DNA of 57,360 bases, taken from assembly GCA_030066015.1 (NCBI GenBank), contig JASJCL010000031.1:1-57360 (forward strand), written 5' to 3'. Positions 24,536 to 33,634 of the stretch are shown here, one piece after another. The notes under the pieces were generated by a model, which searched no databases, had not been told where the DNA came from, and was given only the letters and a program-made list of their open reading frames with translations. The stretch is from Desulfosarcinaceae bacterium. GTDB lineage: Bacteria > Desulfobacterota > Desulfobacteria > Desulfobacterales > Desulfosarcinaceae. Position 1 is the stretch's first letter, and every line of letters starts with the position of its first letter. The position numbers were made by a program, and so were the translations under genes.

Positions 24536-24981
24536 GATCGATCCTTCGTTTTGAGGTGGTTGCGGTGGTGGACGTTTCGACAGCATCCAGCAAAACGGTC
24601 TATCTTAATCCTGATGGCGCGGCATGCAAGTCGACTGCGGGCCGGCCGACAGCGGGTTCGCCAGCTTCGCCCTATTGAAGTCCCCGGGCTCTTGTGCTAT
24701 AGTATCGCTGTCGTTAAAATTAACAATAATTTCAATGCGTCATGGCCCTCAGGCGGTCATTGGCCGATTATCTCCTATCCTTCGGTGCGACCATCGAATG
24801 GCAACCACGCTTGTGGCAACCACTTCCGTCAATGGGATCCACTTTCATTTGAGCACAACGTTCTTCTCGCCGCTCACCGACTACCCGTCATCCCAACCGA
24901 ACGATGCCCGTTTCGTTGCAGGTCGAGGATATGCCCAGCCGGTGACGTCCCCTTGACCCTTAACAGGCCCTCGGAGAGTGC
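24536..24981. other. Intergenic region upstream of the PhoH-like gene
   Basis: These 446 bases between divergent genes contain one good plus-strand promoter (24675-24703) and otherwise no convincing gene; short open frames here lack binding sites. Confidence 0.6.
24675..24703 (+). promoter_or_regulatory. Predicted sigma-70 promoter for the PhoH-like gene
   Basis: TTGAAG (24675-24680), an exact 17-base spacer and TATAGT (24698-24703) give ten of twelve consensus positions. Transcription would begin near 24710, leaving a 270-base untranslated leader. Confidence 0.55.
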
Positions 24982-26316
24982 ATGAACGCCGGAAACCCAA
25001 AAAAGCTCTTTGTCCTCGACACCAATGTCATCCTCCACGACAGCAGCTGTATTCACCAGTTCGACGAGCACGATATCTCCATCCCCATCACCGTCATTGA
25101 AGAACTGGACCGGTTCAAAAAAGGCAAGGAGATTCTCAACTGCAACGCCAGAGAGTTCGTGCGTGCCATGGACACGCTTTCGGGCGCCTCGATTTTCAAT
25201 GGCGGGATGCCACTGGGGGATGGCCTGGGGTCCATCTCGGTCTGTCTGGAGACGGCGCCGGACCCCAAAGTGGCGGCCAACTTCGGCATGGACAAGCCCG
25301 ACCACCGCATCCTCAATGCCGCCTACCATCTGGCCAAGCAGCATGGCTTCGAGCGGGTCGTCATGGTCACCAAGGACGTTAATCTGCGCATGAAGGCAAA
25401 GGCCCTTGGCCTGCTCGCCGAAGACTACACCACGGATCACGTCAAGGATGTCAGTGAACTCTACACCGGCGCCCGTCTGCTGGAGAACAGCCCCAGCGAG
25501 GCGATCGACCGCCTCTACGAGACGCCCTACGAAATCGGTCTGGATGAGATCGAACTGCCGGACGACCTGCTGCCCAATGAGTACCTGATCCTGCGCAATG
25601 GCAGTAAATCGGCCCTGGGCGTCTTCGATCCCTCCATGGACCGTCTGCGGCGGGTGGAGCACCGCACCTGCTGTCAGATCCGGCCCCGCAACGCCGAGCA
25701 GACCTTCGCCCTGGATGCGCTCATGAACCGCGATATTCCACTGGTGACGCTTACTGGCAAGGCCGGTACCGGCAAAACCCTGCTGGCCCTGGCGTCGGCC
25801 CTTGAAAGCAAGCGCTACTATCGTCAGATCTTCATTGCCCGGCCGGCGGTGCCCCTCAGCAATAAGGATATCGGCTATCTGCCCGGGGACATCAAGTCCA
25901 AGCTCGACCCCTATATGCAGCCGCTCTTCGACAATCTCTCCGTCATCCAGAACCAGGTCTCACAAAAGAGCCCCACCGGCTTTCAGATCAAAGACCTGCT
26001 GGAAGAGGAGAAGATCGTCATCACTCCTCTCTCCTATATCCGCGGACGCAGTATCGTGAAGGTCTTCTTTATCGTCGATGAAGCCCAGAATTTGACGCCC
26101 CACGAGGTCAAGACCATAATCACCCGCGCCGGTGAAGGCACCAAGATTGTCTTCACGGGTGACATCTTCCAGATTGACCATCCCTACCTGGACAGCCAGT
26201 CCAATGGGCTCAGCTACCTCATCGAGAAGATGAAGGGTCAGCACCTCTTCACCCACATCAATCTGGAAAAAGGGGAACGGTCGGAATTGTCGGAGATCGC
26301 GATCTCGCTGCTGTGA
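24982..26316 (+). CDS. PIN-domain/PhoH-type ATPase
   Basis: This 444-residue protein has an N-terminal PIN nuclease-like domain (KKLFVLDTNVILHDSSCIHQF split over the first acidic site, later VTKDVNLRMKAKALGL) and a C-terminal PhoH ATPase domain with Walker A LTGKAGTGKTLLALASALE (near residue 257) and Walker B FFIVDEAQNLTPHEVK (near 364), ending FTGDIFQIDHPYLDSQSNGL. This PhoH2-like architecture is known for RNA helicase/RNase activity in some bacteria. It is transcribed alone; a promoter lies 280 bases upstream and the next gene is convergent. A specific substrate is not predictable. Confidence 0.93.
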   Translation: MNAGNPKKLFVLDTNVILHDSSCIHQFDEHDISIPITVIEELDRFKKGKEILNCNAREFVRAMDTLSGASIFNGGMPLGDGLGSISVCLETAPDPKVAANFGMDKPDHRILNAAYHLAKQHGFERVVMVTKDVNLRMKAKALGLLAEDYTTDHVKDVSELYTGARLLENSPSEAIDRLYETPYEIGLDEIELPDDLLPNEYLILRNGSKSALGVFDPSMDRLRRVEHRTCCQIRPRNAEQTFALDALMNRDIPLVTLTGKAGTGKTLLALASALESKRYYRQIFIARPAVPLSNKDIGYLPGDIKSKLDPYMQPLFDNLSVIQNQVSQKSPTGFQIKDLLEEEKIVITPLSYIRGRSIVKVFFIVDEAQNLTPHEVKTIITRAGEGTKIVFTGDIFQIDHPYLDSQSNGLSYLIEKMKGQHLFTHINLEKGERSELSEIAISLL

Positions 26317-26404
26317 TGGGTTGAATCGTCGATTGGGGATGCGGGTGGGATCAGTAGAGCATCCGGCGCTCGAGCCGCTTCCGCCCTGACCGTTGGTCTG
26401 GCTT

Positions 26405-26989
26405 CTATTCTTTTGCCTCGCCCGCCAGCCCCAGTGCCGGCGCCACGCTCTGCATACCGGCGATGGTCTCCTTGATCAGGTCGGCGATGGGCACGCCCAG
26501 GCGCTCGGCCCCCTTTTCGATGATGCCGCGGTCCACCTTGGCGGCGAAGCGTTTGTCCTTCCACTTCTTCTTCACCGATTTCACCTTGAGGTCCATCACA
26601 CTGCGGCTGGGGCGGACCAGGACGGTGGTCGTCACCAGCCCCGTCAGTTCATCGATGGCGTAGAGCACTTTCTCGAGATCGCTCTGGGGCTCCACATCGC
26701 TGCAGATGCCCCAGCCATGGCTCACCACCGCACGGATATAGGTCGCCGGCCAGTCGTTCTCCTGCAGAATTTCCGCCGTTTTGGTGCAGTGCTGCTCAGG
26801 GAATTGCTCGTAGTCCAGATCGTGGACGAGCCCGATCACGCCCCACATCTCTTCATCGGCGCCATATTTGCGTGCGAAATGGCGCATGACGCCCTCCACC
26901 GCCAACGCATGTTTGATGAGGCTTTCACTCTGATTGTAGCGGGTCAGCAGGGCATAGGCTTCTTCTCGTGTGGGTGGGCGCTTGTCCAT
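26405..26989 (-). CDS. HD-domain protein
   Basis: This 194-residue protein carries a compact HD phosphohydrolase domain: LIKHALAVEGVMRHFARKYG supplies the first histidine, GLVHDLDYEQFPEQH the HD pair, and IRAVVSHGWGI and VLYAIDELTGLV the later ligands. Proteins of this HDIG-like type are metal-dependent phosphohydrolases, often of nucleotides; the substrate is unknown. It follows the HD-GYP gene by 19 bases on the same strand, so both are probably one transcript. The C-terminus (KRFAAKVDRGIIEKGAERLG) is conserved in this small family as I recall it. Confidence 0.88.
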   Translation of the reverse strand: MDKRPPTREEAYALLTRYNQSESLIKHALAVEGVMRHFARKYGADEEMWGVIGLVHDLDYEQFPEQHCTKTAEILQENDWPATYIRAVVSHGWGICSDVEPQSDLEKVLYAIDELTGLVTTTVLVRPSRSVMDLKVKSVKKKWKDKRFAAKVDRGIIEKGAERLGVPIADLIKETIAGMQSVAPALGLAGEAKE

Positions 26990-27008
26990 CGGTATCCCTT
27001 CTTGTGAT

Positions 27009-28310
27009 TTATAGGGGGGCGGCGTCGAACCATTTCAGGGTTTGCGCGGGCGGCGCGACAGCGGGCTCAACGGGCTCGCTGGCGGTAGTGTAGCGGGCCT
27101 GGATGGCGCGGATGACGTCCAAGCGGGAGAAGAAGATCTCCACCAGTTCCGGATCGAAGCGTTTGCCGTTCTCCCTCTCCAGGTAGTCGAATATGCGCTC
27201 CTCGGACCAGGGCTCTTTGTAGCTGCGGTTGGAACATAGGGCGTCGTAGACATCGGCCAGGGAGACGATCCGGCCGAAGAGGGGGATCTCCTCTCCCTTT
27301 TTGCCCAGCGGCCTTCCATCGGGTCCTGCTCGTCCGGGCAGGGGGGTCCCGGTGTGCACGTCGATGTGACCGGGGTAGCCACTACCGTCCCACCGCTCAT
27401 GGTGGTTGAGGGCCACGATACCGGCGGCCTCGTCGAAATCCGACTGGCGATCCAGGAAGAGCTGCGCGCCATGCAGGGTGTGGAGCTGCATGATCGAAAA
27501 CTCTTTTTTGTCCAGGCGTTCCGGTTTTTTGAGGATCAGGTCGGAGGTGGCGATCTTGCCCACGTCGTGGAGCATGGCGGCCATGCGCAGGATGTCGCGG
27601 ACCTTGTCAATCTGTTTGGCGTCGATGTTGCGCCGCTGGGCCCACTGCTCGTAGATCTCCACGGCGAAGCCGGCCACCCGGTTGACGTGGGCGCCGGTTT
27701 CAAGGGGGTCGCGCATTTCGGCCATGCGGATCATGCGCAGAATCATGGCGCGCGTCATCTGGGCGCGTTCGAGGGCAACGGCGGCAATGCTGGCGAAATG
27801 GAACATGATGGTTTCGTCGGTGGCCGAGAACGGCTGTATGTGGTGCTCACTGTCCTGAGCGTTGATGATCTGGAGGATTCCGAGGACCTCGCTGGCGGCG
27901 TTCTTGAGGGGCACGGTGAGGACCGATTCCGTTTTGTACCCCGAGGCGTCGTCGAAGCCCTTGCCAAACTGATAGGGCAGGGTGGGATCGAGCAGATAGA
28001 CGTCGTTGATGTTGAGGGATTCGCCGGTAGCGGCCACGTAGCCGGCGATGCTGTGCTTGTCCACGGGCATGCTGAAGGTGGAGTAGATCAGCTTCTGCCC
28101 TTTGGGTAGGCGGCGCTGGAGGGTTTGGTTCTGGGTATAGGTGAAATGGAGTTGCTCCCCGTCGCGAATGTAGATCGAACCAGCGTCGGCATTCACAAAC
28201 TGACGTGCTTCGGTGAGGATCCGTTCCATGAGGATGTCCAGGTCGTGGACCTGATTGAGTTCAATCCCCAGACGGGTGAGGCTTTCCAGTTTCTGTGTGT
28301 CGTTCAGCAT
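27009..28310 (-). CDS. GAF and HD-GYP domain protein, probable c-di-GMP phosphodiesterase
   Basis: In this 433-residue protein, residues 10-185 form a GAF sensor domain (FVNADAGSIYIRDGEQLHF, SVLTVPLKNAASEVLGILQI) and residues 195-400 an HD-GYP domain with the HD pair in AAMLHDVGKIATSD (248-249), a later HTLHGAQLF histidine and the HHERWDGSGYPG motif (about 305-316). HD-GYP enzymes hydrolyse cyclic di-GMP. An unusual insert, PLPGRAGPDGRPLGKKGEEI, separates GYPG from the next helix. The ligand of the GAF domain is unknown. It is the promoter-proximal gene of a two-gene unit with the small HD protein. Confidence 0.92.
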   Translation of the reverse strand: MLNDTQKLESLTRLGIELNQVHDLDILMERILTEARQFVNADAGSIYIRDGEQLHFTYTQNQTLQRRLPKGQKLIYSTFSMPVDKHSIAGYVAATGESLNINDVYLLDPTLPYQFGKGFDDASGYKTESVLTVPLKNAASEVLGILQIINAQDSEHHIQPFSATDETIMFHFASIAAVALERAQMTRAMILRMIRMAEMRDPLETGAHVNRVAGFAVEIYEQWAQRRNIDAKQIDKVRDILRMAAMLHDVGKIATSDLILKKPERLDKKEFSIMQLHTLHGAQLFLDRQSDFDEAAGIVALNHHERWDGSGYPGHIDVHTGTPLPGRAGPDGRPLGKKGEEIPLFGRIVSLADVYDALCSNRSYKEPWSEERIFDYLERENGKRFDPELVEIFFSRLDVIRAIQARYTTASEPVEPAVAPPAQTLKWFDAAPL

Positions 28311-28720
28311 TTCGATGTGTGGCCGTGTCCGGCAAATCTCTGGGTCGCGCGGGGTCGGGGCGGCCTCAGGGGCGGCGTCGCGCTTGTGGGTTGTCGCATC
28401 CGTCTCTAAAAGCGCTGTCGCCGTCGTGATGGTGGCTGGCGATCCACAGGGTTGCGCTTCAGTCGGTACGAAGGTGCCGCTTGGTTGGACAATCTATCGG
28501 TCCACGTTTGGATCGTCAACAGAAAACCAGACGCGTGGGTTCCTTCAAACATAATGTCATTATAAGTAACTTTGAGTATATATAACTATATTTTATTGAA
28601 TAATATTGACAACTACGGGGTAAAAAGGACATATAGTGCTTCAAATTGAGCTAATCTGACGAAGCTTTTATCTCTGGCAGACTTACCTCCTCGATCTGTA
28701 TTCAGAAGCGATGGTGCGGA
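28311..28720. other. Intergenic region with an AT-rich core
   Basis: These 410 bases lie between the divergent HD-GYP and porin genes. The stretch 28540-28680 is markedly AT-rich compared with its surroundings and holds a plus-strand promoter candidate. No gene was seen. Confidence 0.6.
28606..28635 (+). promoter_or_regulatory. Candidate promoter for the porin gene
   Basis: TTGACA (28606-28611) is followed by CATATA (28630-28635) at 18 bases or TATAGT (28632-28637) at 20 bases, inside the AT-rich patch. Confidence 0.35.
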
Positions 28721-30115
28721 ATGCGGCGATGCGGTGCGAACGGCAGGCTGGATCAAATGATCGGCAGCCGTCTGACCCATCCCCTGGCCCCGCCGCCTGT
28801 TTTTCAGCGACAGCTGCGTCCATTGCGACGGGGCGGTTGCCGGGCCCTCCTTCTGCTCCTGCTGCTGCTGCTGCTTCCCAGTAGCGCCCGGTCGGAGCGG
28901 ATTTTCTTTGCCGGCTACAAGGGTGGCTTCTATATCCGATCCGAGGAGGAGGGCGGGATGGCCCTTCGCCTGGGAGGCGCCTTCCAGGCAGACTATCGTT
29001 ATTTTCTGGAAGCGGCGCGCGCCGACAACCGCTTCGATATTCGCCGGGCGCGACTGCGGTTCGACGGCGATCTGACCCGCTGGGTGCGGTACCGTCTCGC
29101 CTATGAATTTCAGGGCAATGAGACCAGCAACCTGGTCGACGCCTACGCCGAGCTCGGCACAGTGCCCCGCAGCCTGCGCATGGGCCAGTTCAAGGTGCCG
29201 TTCAGCCTGGAGTGGCAGACCCGCGACAAAGGGCTCTATTTCGCCGAGCGTTCCTTCGGCTTCAGCCTGGGGCCCGGGCGCGACATCGGTGTGATGCTGC
29301 ACGGGACGGTCTGGAGGGGTCGCTGCACTTACGCCATCGGCGGCTTCAACGGCGACGGGCCGGACGGCAGCACCCGCGGCAACGAAAGCGACGATCCCGA
29401 GGCTGCCGCCCGTCTGGTCGTGGCGCCCTTCAAGGGCGGTGGGCCGGTGTGGCTTCAGAATCTGCAGATCGGTGGCGCCGGAACCTATGCCGCCATCGAC
29501 ACCGCCAATCTCCGCCTCGGCGTCAAGAGCCCGGGTATGTTCGGCGGCAGCCGATCGCTTTACCGCCTCAGCCACGATACCAAGTTCGGCGTCCTGCGGG
29601 AGGTGGGCGACCGCTGGCGTCTGGGGCTCGAAGCCTTCTGGAGCCACGGCCCCATCGCCCTTGCCGGGGAGGCGATCCACCTGCGCTTCACCGGTCTCGA
29701 GCCCGCCGGCGAGTCGGCCCGCGACGCAAATTTCAGCGCCGGCTATTTGAGTGCCATGTGGGCCTTCACCGGTGAAGCCTTCATCCTTTCACAGGGGGTG
29801 GTACAGCCCCTCTATCCCCACCGCTTTTTCAACCCCGAGGCAGGCACCTGGGGGGCGTTCGTATTGGCCGCCCGCTATGCCCGTTTCCAGGGCGACGCGG
29901 ATTGGATCACGCCGGGCGCCCATGTATCGGTGCGTCAGGCCGACAGCGGCTCCCTGGCCATCAACTGGCTCCTCTTCCCCATGTACCGCCTGGTGCTGGA
30001 TCTCAGCCACACCAGCATGTCCGACCGAATCCGGGTGCGGGTGCGTCCCGACGGCACGGTAGATTATGTGGATGAGGAGACCGTCTTCACCCTGCGAATG
30101 GGTCTGGATTTCTAA
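28721..30115 (+). CDS. Outer-membrane porin of the phosphate-selective porin O/P type
   Basis: This 464-residue protein has a basic N-terminus, then a run of ten leucines and a cleavage-like PSSARSE, i.e. a signal peptide. The mature part has the OprO/OprP pattern: FRIRRARL-like FDIRRARLRFDGDL, YRLAYEFQGN, LRMGQFKVPFSLEWQTRDKG and FAERSFGFSLGPGRDIGVML, alternating beta strands, and a terminal aromatic residue (MGLDF) expected for outer-membrane insertion. The start is uncertain: ATG 28721 or ATG 28757, neither with a clear binding site. The leucine run is coded by a short CTG repeat. Its stop overlaps the binding site of the next gene, so they are co-transcribed. The solute is unknown. Confidence 0.85.
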   Translation: MRRCGANGRLDQMIGSRLTHPLAPPPVFQRQLRPLRRGGCRALLLLLLLLLLPSSARSERIFFAGYKGGFYIRSEEEGGMALRLGGAFQADYRYFLEAARADNRFDIRRARLRFDGDLTRWVRYRLAYEFQGNETSNLVDAYAELGTVPRSLRMGQFKVPFSLEWQTRDKGLYFAERSFGFSLGPGRDIGVMLHGTVWRGRCTYAIGGFNGDGPDGSTRGNESDDPEAAARLVVAPFKGGGPVWLQNLQIGGAGTYAAIDTANLRLGVKSPGMFGGSRSLYRLSHDTKFGVLREVGDRWRLGLEAFWSHGPIALAGEAIHLRFTGLEPAGESARDANFSAGYLSAMWAFTGEAFILSQGVVQPLYPHRFFNPEAGTWGAFVLAARYARFQGDADWITPGAHVSVRQADSGSLAINWLLFPMYRLVLDLSHTSMSDRIRVRVRPDGTVDYVDEETVFTLRMGLDF

Positions 30116-30125
30116 AGGAGGATGT

Positions 30126-31406
30126 ATGGATTTGCGGAAGATGATGATCTGGTCGGCCCTCATGCTGGGGCTCACCGCCACAGCGGTCTGGAGCGCTTAT
30201 CACCACGAGGGTGAGCAGGATGCGGCCCAGTTTCTGCTGGCCTTTCCGGAGAAGGCCGGCACCAAGCTGGATCACTGCGCTCTCTGCCACACCGGTGGCA
30301 GCTATCGCGACGATCGCAAAAACCGCGTCGTGGTGCTGGGCAGCTGCCAGTGGTGCCACTACGCCTACGGATACGATGCCAGCGGCAATGTGGTCGACAC
30401 CCTCAACCCCTACGGTAAAGACTACTTCCTCGCCGGGCGCGACGCCGCTGCGATCACGGCCATCGACGCCGCCGACAGCGACGGTGACGGTCATCGCAAT
30501 GTCGACGAGATCGCCGCCAACCGGTTTCCGGGAAATGCGGCCGACGATCCCTCCAAACAGCCGGCGCCCGCCCGCGTCTACACCCGCGCGCAATTGCAGG
30601 CCCTGGGGGCCCACACCCAATTTCTGCTGATGAACACCTCCCGCTCGGGGGATTTTTACGCCCAGTACACCGGGACGCCTGTAAAGACCCTCCTCGACGA
30701 TGCCGGTATTCAGGATGCGGCCACCGGTATCACCGTATTCGCCCCCGACGGCTGGTCCCAGTACCATCCGCTGGAGGAGACCGAAAACTCCGCCGAAGGC
30801 GACGTCTTCTATCACGTCTACGGCGACATGGCTGGCGAGGACTACCAGTATCCGCCGGCGACCTACTACTACGACACCGAGGCGGACACGACCGCAAATC
30901 CCGACACGGGCTGGTGCGACTACAGGGCCGCATCTGCGGAGGGACGCGCTCCGGGCGCCGCCATCGCCGTGACGGGCGGCCTCAAGGCGATCCTGGCCTA
31001 CCAGCGGGAGGGCGCGCCGCTGACGGCGGGCGTCCTCAACGACGAGAACAAGCTGGACGGCGAGGGCCCCTTTCGCCTGGTGGTGCCTCAAAAAACGGTG
31101 GGGCCCCCCGACCAGTCCTCAAAATCGGACGATCAGGGCGTCACCTGGCCCTACGACCATCGTCTGGATCACAATGCCGGCTCCTGCAGCCGCAGCGCCA
31201 CCATTATCCGGGTCGAGCCCCTGCCCGAGGGCACCACGGATATCGACATCCTCGAAGCCGGCTGGAATTACGTCGATCAGGAGATGATCGTCGTTTACGG
31301 GGCGATCGACAATCCCAACACCGACGACCGCGGAGACGTGATTCCCGATACGGGCGTCTCGTCCAGCAGCGGCGGCTGCTTCCTCGGGGCGCTGCTGAGC
31401 TGGTAG
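30126..31406 (+). CDS. Secreted CxxCH (putative diheme) protein with EF-hand and cysteine C-terminal motif
   Basis: This 426-residue protein has a signal-like N-terminus (MMIWSALMLGLTATAVWSA), two heme-attachment motifs CALCH (51-55) and CQWCH (74-78), and a calcium-loop-like DSDGDGHRNVDE (118-129). The C-terminal part has a conserved-looking EGPFRLVVPQK, then SRSATIIRVEPLPEG; I associate this arrangement with poorly characterised cytochrome-like proteins of Desulfobacterota and Geobacter. The chain ends in a serine stretch followed by GGCFLGALLSW, resembling a cysteine-containing C-terminal sorting tail. The ATG at 30126 has AAAGGAGG upstream, overlapping the porin stop. It lies upstream of the tungstate locus but after a 193-base gap. 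No enzymatic function is assigned. Confidence 0.78.
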   Translation: MDLRKMMIWSALMLGLTATAVWSAYHHEGEQDAAQFLLAFPEKAGTKLDHCALCHTGGSYRDDRKNRVVVLGSCQWCHYAYGYDASGNVVDTLNPYGKDYFLAGRDAAAITAIDAADSDGDGHRNVDEIAANRFPGNAADDPSKQPAPARVYTRAQLQALGAHTQFLLMNTSRSGDFYAQYTGTPVKTLLDDAGIQDAATGITVFAPDGWSQYHPLEETENSAEGDVFYHVYGDMAGEDYQYPPATYYYDTEADTTANPDTGWCDYRAASAEGRAPGAAIAVTGGLKAILAYQREGAPLTAGVLNDENKLDGEGPFRLVVPQKTVGPPDQSSKSDDQGVTWPYDHRLDHNAGSCSRSATIIRVEPLPEGTTDIDILEAGWNYVDQEMIVVYGAIDNPNTDDRGDVIPDTGVSSSSGGCFLGALLSW

Positions 31407-31420
31407 GCTCGCTCGAATGG

Positions 31421-31440
31421 GGCCAGCGGTGGCGCCGGCC
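31421..31440 (+). terminator. Weak stem-loop after the CxxCH protein gene
   Basis: GGCC-A-GCG and CGC-C-GGCC pair around GTGG, with a broken T-rich stretch (TCTTTT) some ten bases later. A possible terminator separating the porin unit from the tungstate locus. Confidence 0.3.
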
Positions 31441-31528
31441 ATGATGGGTGTCTTTTACGGGTAGTCTCTCGTCTTTATGGTTCGTCTGAGCGCATTTTTT
31501 GTCTTATATGGAATTATTAAGGAAGCGG

Positions 31529-31557
31529 TTGACACATACCGACAACATCAGTAGGCT
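31529..31557 (+). promoter_or_regulatory. Predicted promoter of the tungstate regulator/tup locus
   Basis: A perfect TTGACA (31529-31534), a 17-base spacer and TAGGCT (31552-31557) lie 43 bases upstream of the regulator start. Confidence 0.4.
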
Positions 31558-31599
31558 CTGCGGACACGACCACAATGCCAAAGCCGGAGATGGTCAGCC

Positions 31600-32532
31600 A
31601 TGAAGCGCCTGCTCACCACCAAAGAGGTGGCCCAGTTTCTGGATGTGAATGAAAAGATGGTCTACGCCCTGGTGGCCGACAAGGGGCTGCCGGCCTCCAA
31701 GATTACGGGCAAATGGCTCTTTCCCACCCACCTTGTGCAGCAGTGGGTGGAGACCCACACCCTCAACTACCCCGAAAACGGCCACCTCCTGCCCCCCTAC
31801 CACGGCCTCTTGATACTGGCGGGCAGCAACGATCCCCTCCTGGAGCGAACCATCGGTTTGTTCAACGATCAGGACGGCGACCAGGTCGCCGTATTCGGCA
31901 ATCTTGGCAGTATGGGCGGCCTGCGCGCCCTGCGTCAGGGGCGTTGCCACATGGCCGCCTGTCATCTGCTGCAGGACAACGAGCGGGAGTACAACTTCGA
32001 CTACGCCACCCGGGAGTTCGAGCAGATGCCGGTGGTGGTCAACTTCTGTCGGCGGGAGCAGGGGATTGTACTGGCACCAGGCAACCCCAAGGGGATTCGC
32101 AGCATCAAGGACCTGGCCCGCAAGGGGATCCGCATCGTCAACCGGTCCCTCTCCACCGGCACCCGTCTCCTGCTGGACCGCGAGCTGAAGAAGGCCGGCG
32201 TCAAGCCGGAGAAGTTGGCCGGCTACGACCATGAGGTGCCCCGCCACCTGGATGTGGGCCTCGAGGTGCTCTCCGGCCGGGCCCATGCCGGGCCGGCGAT
32301 CCGACCGGTGGCCTCGCTGCTGGGCCTCGAATTTCTACCCATCCGCTGGGAGCGGTACGATTTTCTGATCTCCAAAGAGCGCTTCTTCGACCAGGGTGTC
32401 CAGGCCTTCCTGGCCCTGCTGCATGAGAAGGACTTCCGCACGATGGCGGAGAGCTACCGCGGCTACGATGTGGGCAATAGCGGGCGGATGCTCTTCCCCT
32501 ACCAGAACGCCGCCGATGGCGATACGGACTGA
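31600..32532 (+). CDS. Helix-turn-helix regulator with binding-protein-like ligand domain (molybdate/tungstate-type)
   Basis: In this 310-residue protein, residues 1-60 form an excisionase/MerR-like winged HTH (LLTTKEVAQFLDVNEKMVYAL, GKWLFPTHLVQQWVE). From about residue 70 it resembles a periplasmic binding protein without signal peptide (LLILAGSNDPLLERTIGLF, VFGNLGSMGGLRALRQG, then MPVVVNFCRREQGIVLAPGN, SLSTGTRLLLDREL). This one-component layout is known for regulators of molybdate, tungstate and related genes, where the cytoplasmic binding domain senses the ligand. Its place 49 bases upstream of tupA suggests it controls the tup genes and possibly itself. GGAG lies ten bases before the ATG. 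Confidence 0.85.
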   Translation: MKRLLTTKEVAQFLDVNEKMVYALVADKGLPASKITGKWLFPTHLVQQWVETHTLNYPENGHLLPPYHGLLILAGSNDPLLERTIGLFNDQDGDQVAVFGNLGSMGGLRALRQGRCHMAACHLLQDNEREYNFDYATREFEQMPVVVNFCRREQGIVLAPGNPKGIRSIKDLARKGIRIVNRSLSTGTRLLLDRELKKAGVKPEKLAGYDHEVPRHLDVGLEVLSGRAHAGPAIRPVASLLGLEFLPIRWERYDFLISKERFFDQGVQAFLALLHEKDFRTMAESYRGYDVGNSGRMLFPYQNAADGDTD

Positions 32533-32581
32533 CGCCACTTCCACACATTCACAATTCAGGGTCATAAATGGAGGAGAAACG

Positions 32582-33418
32582 ATGATGGGTAAATCTGTTT
32601 GCAGGCTCAGGTTGGTCCTATTTCTGACGGCACTGCTGATGTTGCCCGGCTTCGCATCGGCGGCCGGGGAGACACTGGTGATGGCCACCACCACCAGTAC
32701 GGACAATACCGGCCTGCTGGACTATCTGGCACCCCATTTCACCAAGGCCACCGGCATCGAGCTGCGCTGGACCGCCGTTGGCACCGGCAAAGCCCTCAAA
32801 TTGGGAGAAAACTGCGACGTGGACGTTCTGCTCGTACATGCGCCCAGCGCTGAAAAAGCGTACGTCGAAGCCGGGCACGGCGTGAAACGCCGCGAGGTGA
32901 TGTTCAACGATTTCGTTCTCATCGGCCCCGCCGCCGATCCGGCCGGGATCAAGGGCAAGAGCGTTGGAGATGCGCTGGCCGCCGTCGAAGCCAAACAGGC
33001 GATCTTCGCCAGCCGGGGGGATAACTCGGGCACCCATAAGAAGGAGCTCCATTTGTGGAAATCGGCCGGCAAGCCCGTTCCCGAGATGGCCAAATGGTAC
33101 GTTCAGACGGGTCAGGGGATGCTGTCCACCATCAATGTTGCCGCCGAGCGGGGGGGCTACACCATGACCGACCGGGGAACCTATATCAAGTATGCGGACA
33201 CCCGGGGCGGCAACCCGCCCCTCGAGATTCTGGTGGAGGGCGACGCGGCCCTGATCAACCAGTACAGCGTGCTTGCCATCAATCCTGCAAAATGTCAGAA
33301 GGCGCAATTCGCCCTGGCCCAGAAATTCTCCGACTGGCTGGCCGGGCCCGAGGCCCAGAAGCTCATCGGCGACTTCAAACTGCTGGGCAAGCAATTGTTC
33401 AAACCCAACGCGAAGTAA
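32582..33418 (+). CDS. tupA: Tungstate ABC transporter substrate-binding protein
   Basis: This 278-residue protein has a signal peptide (LVLFLTALLMLPGFASA) and the TupA signature ATTTSTDNTGLLDYLAP right after cleavage, which distinguishes TupA from ModA and WtpA. Further family segments are VDVLLVHAPSAEKAYVEAGH, FASRGDNSGTHKKELHLWK and YTMTDRGTYIKY. TupA captures tungstate in the periplasm with very high affinity. GGAGGAG at 32570-32576 fits either ATG 32582 or 32585. It is followed, after a hairpin-containing gap, by the permease and ATPase genes. Confidence 0.93.
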   Translation: MMGKSVCRLRLVLFLTALLMLPGFASAAGETLVMATTTSTDNTGLLDYLAPHFTKATGIELRWTAVGTGKALKLGENCDVDVLLVHAPSAEKAYVEAGHGVKRREVMFNDFVLIGPAADPAGIKGKSVGDALAAVEAKQAIFASRGDNSGTHKKELHLWKSAGKPVPEMAKWYVQTGQGMLSTINVAAERGGYTMTDRGTYIKYADTRGGNPPLEILVEGDAALINQYSVLAINPAKCQKAQFALAQKFSDWLAGPEAQKLIGDFKLLGKQLFKPNAK

Positions 33419-33546
33419 TTGCCAGCAAGCGTTGCCACCGGCAGGGTGAGTGTGTTCGCCAGGCGGGCTGGCTCACCCTGGATTCGTGCGAGATGCGGCC
33501 GTTTCGGATCTGCACGCGGCAGCGTGGTCGCTGTGCCTGACACCAA

Positions 33547-33577
33547 GCGGCCCGGGAGGTGATATCCTCCGGGCCGC
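33547..33577 (+). terminator. Strong hairpin between tupA and tupB
   Basis: GCGGCCCGG (33547-33555) pairs with CCGGGCCGC (33569-33577), extended by AGG/CCT inside after a one-base bulge. Only a short broken T tract follows (CTTTCCC). It probably causes partial termination or protects the tupA mRNA 3' end, giving more binding protein than permease. Confidence 0.55.
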
Positions 33578-33634
33578 GCTTTCCCTCGCGCCCGCTGGTC
33601 GACACTTGGCCGGGCACTATAAATAGGCGGCTCC

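Noticed and set aside
28851-28875. CTG repeat in the porin signal peptide as a phase-variation tract
   Set aside because: Trinucleotide changes would only alter leucine number; a run of five CTG is short and fits signal-peptide composition.
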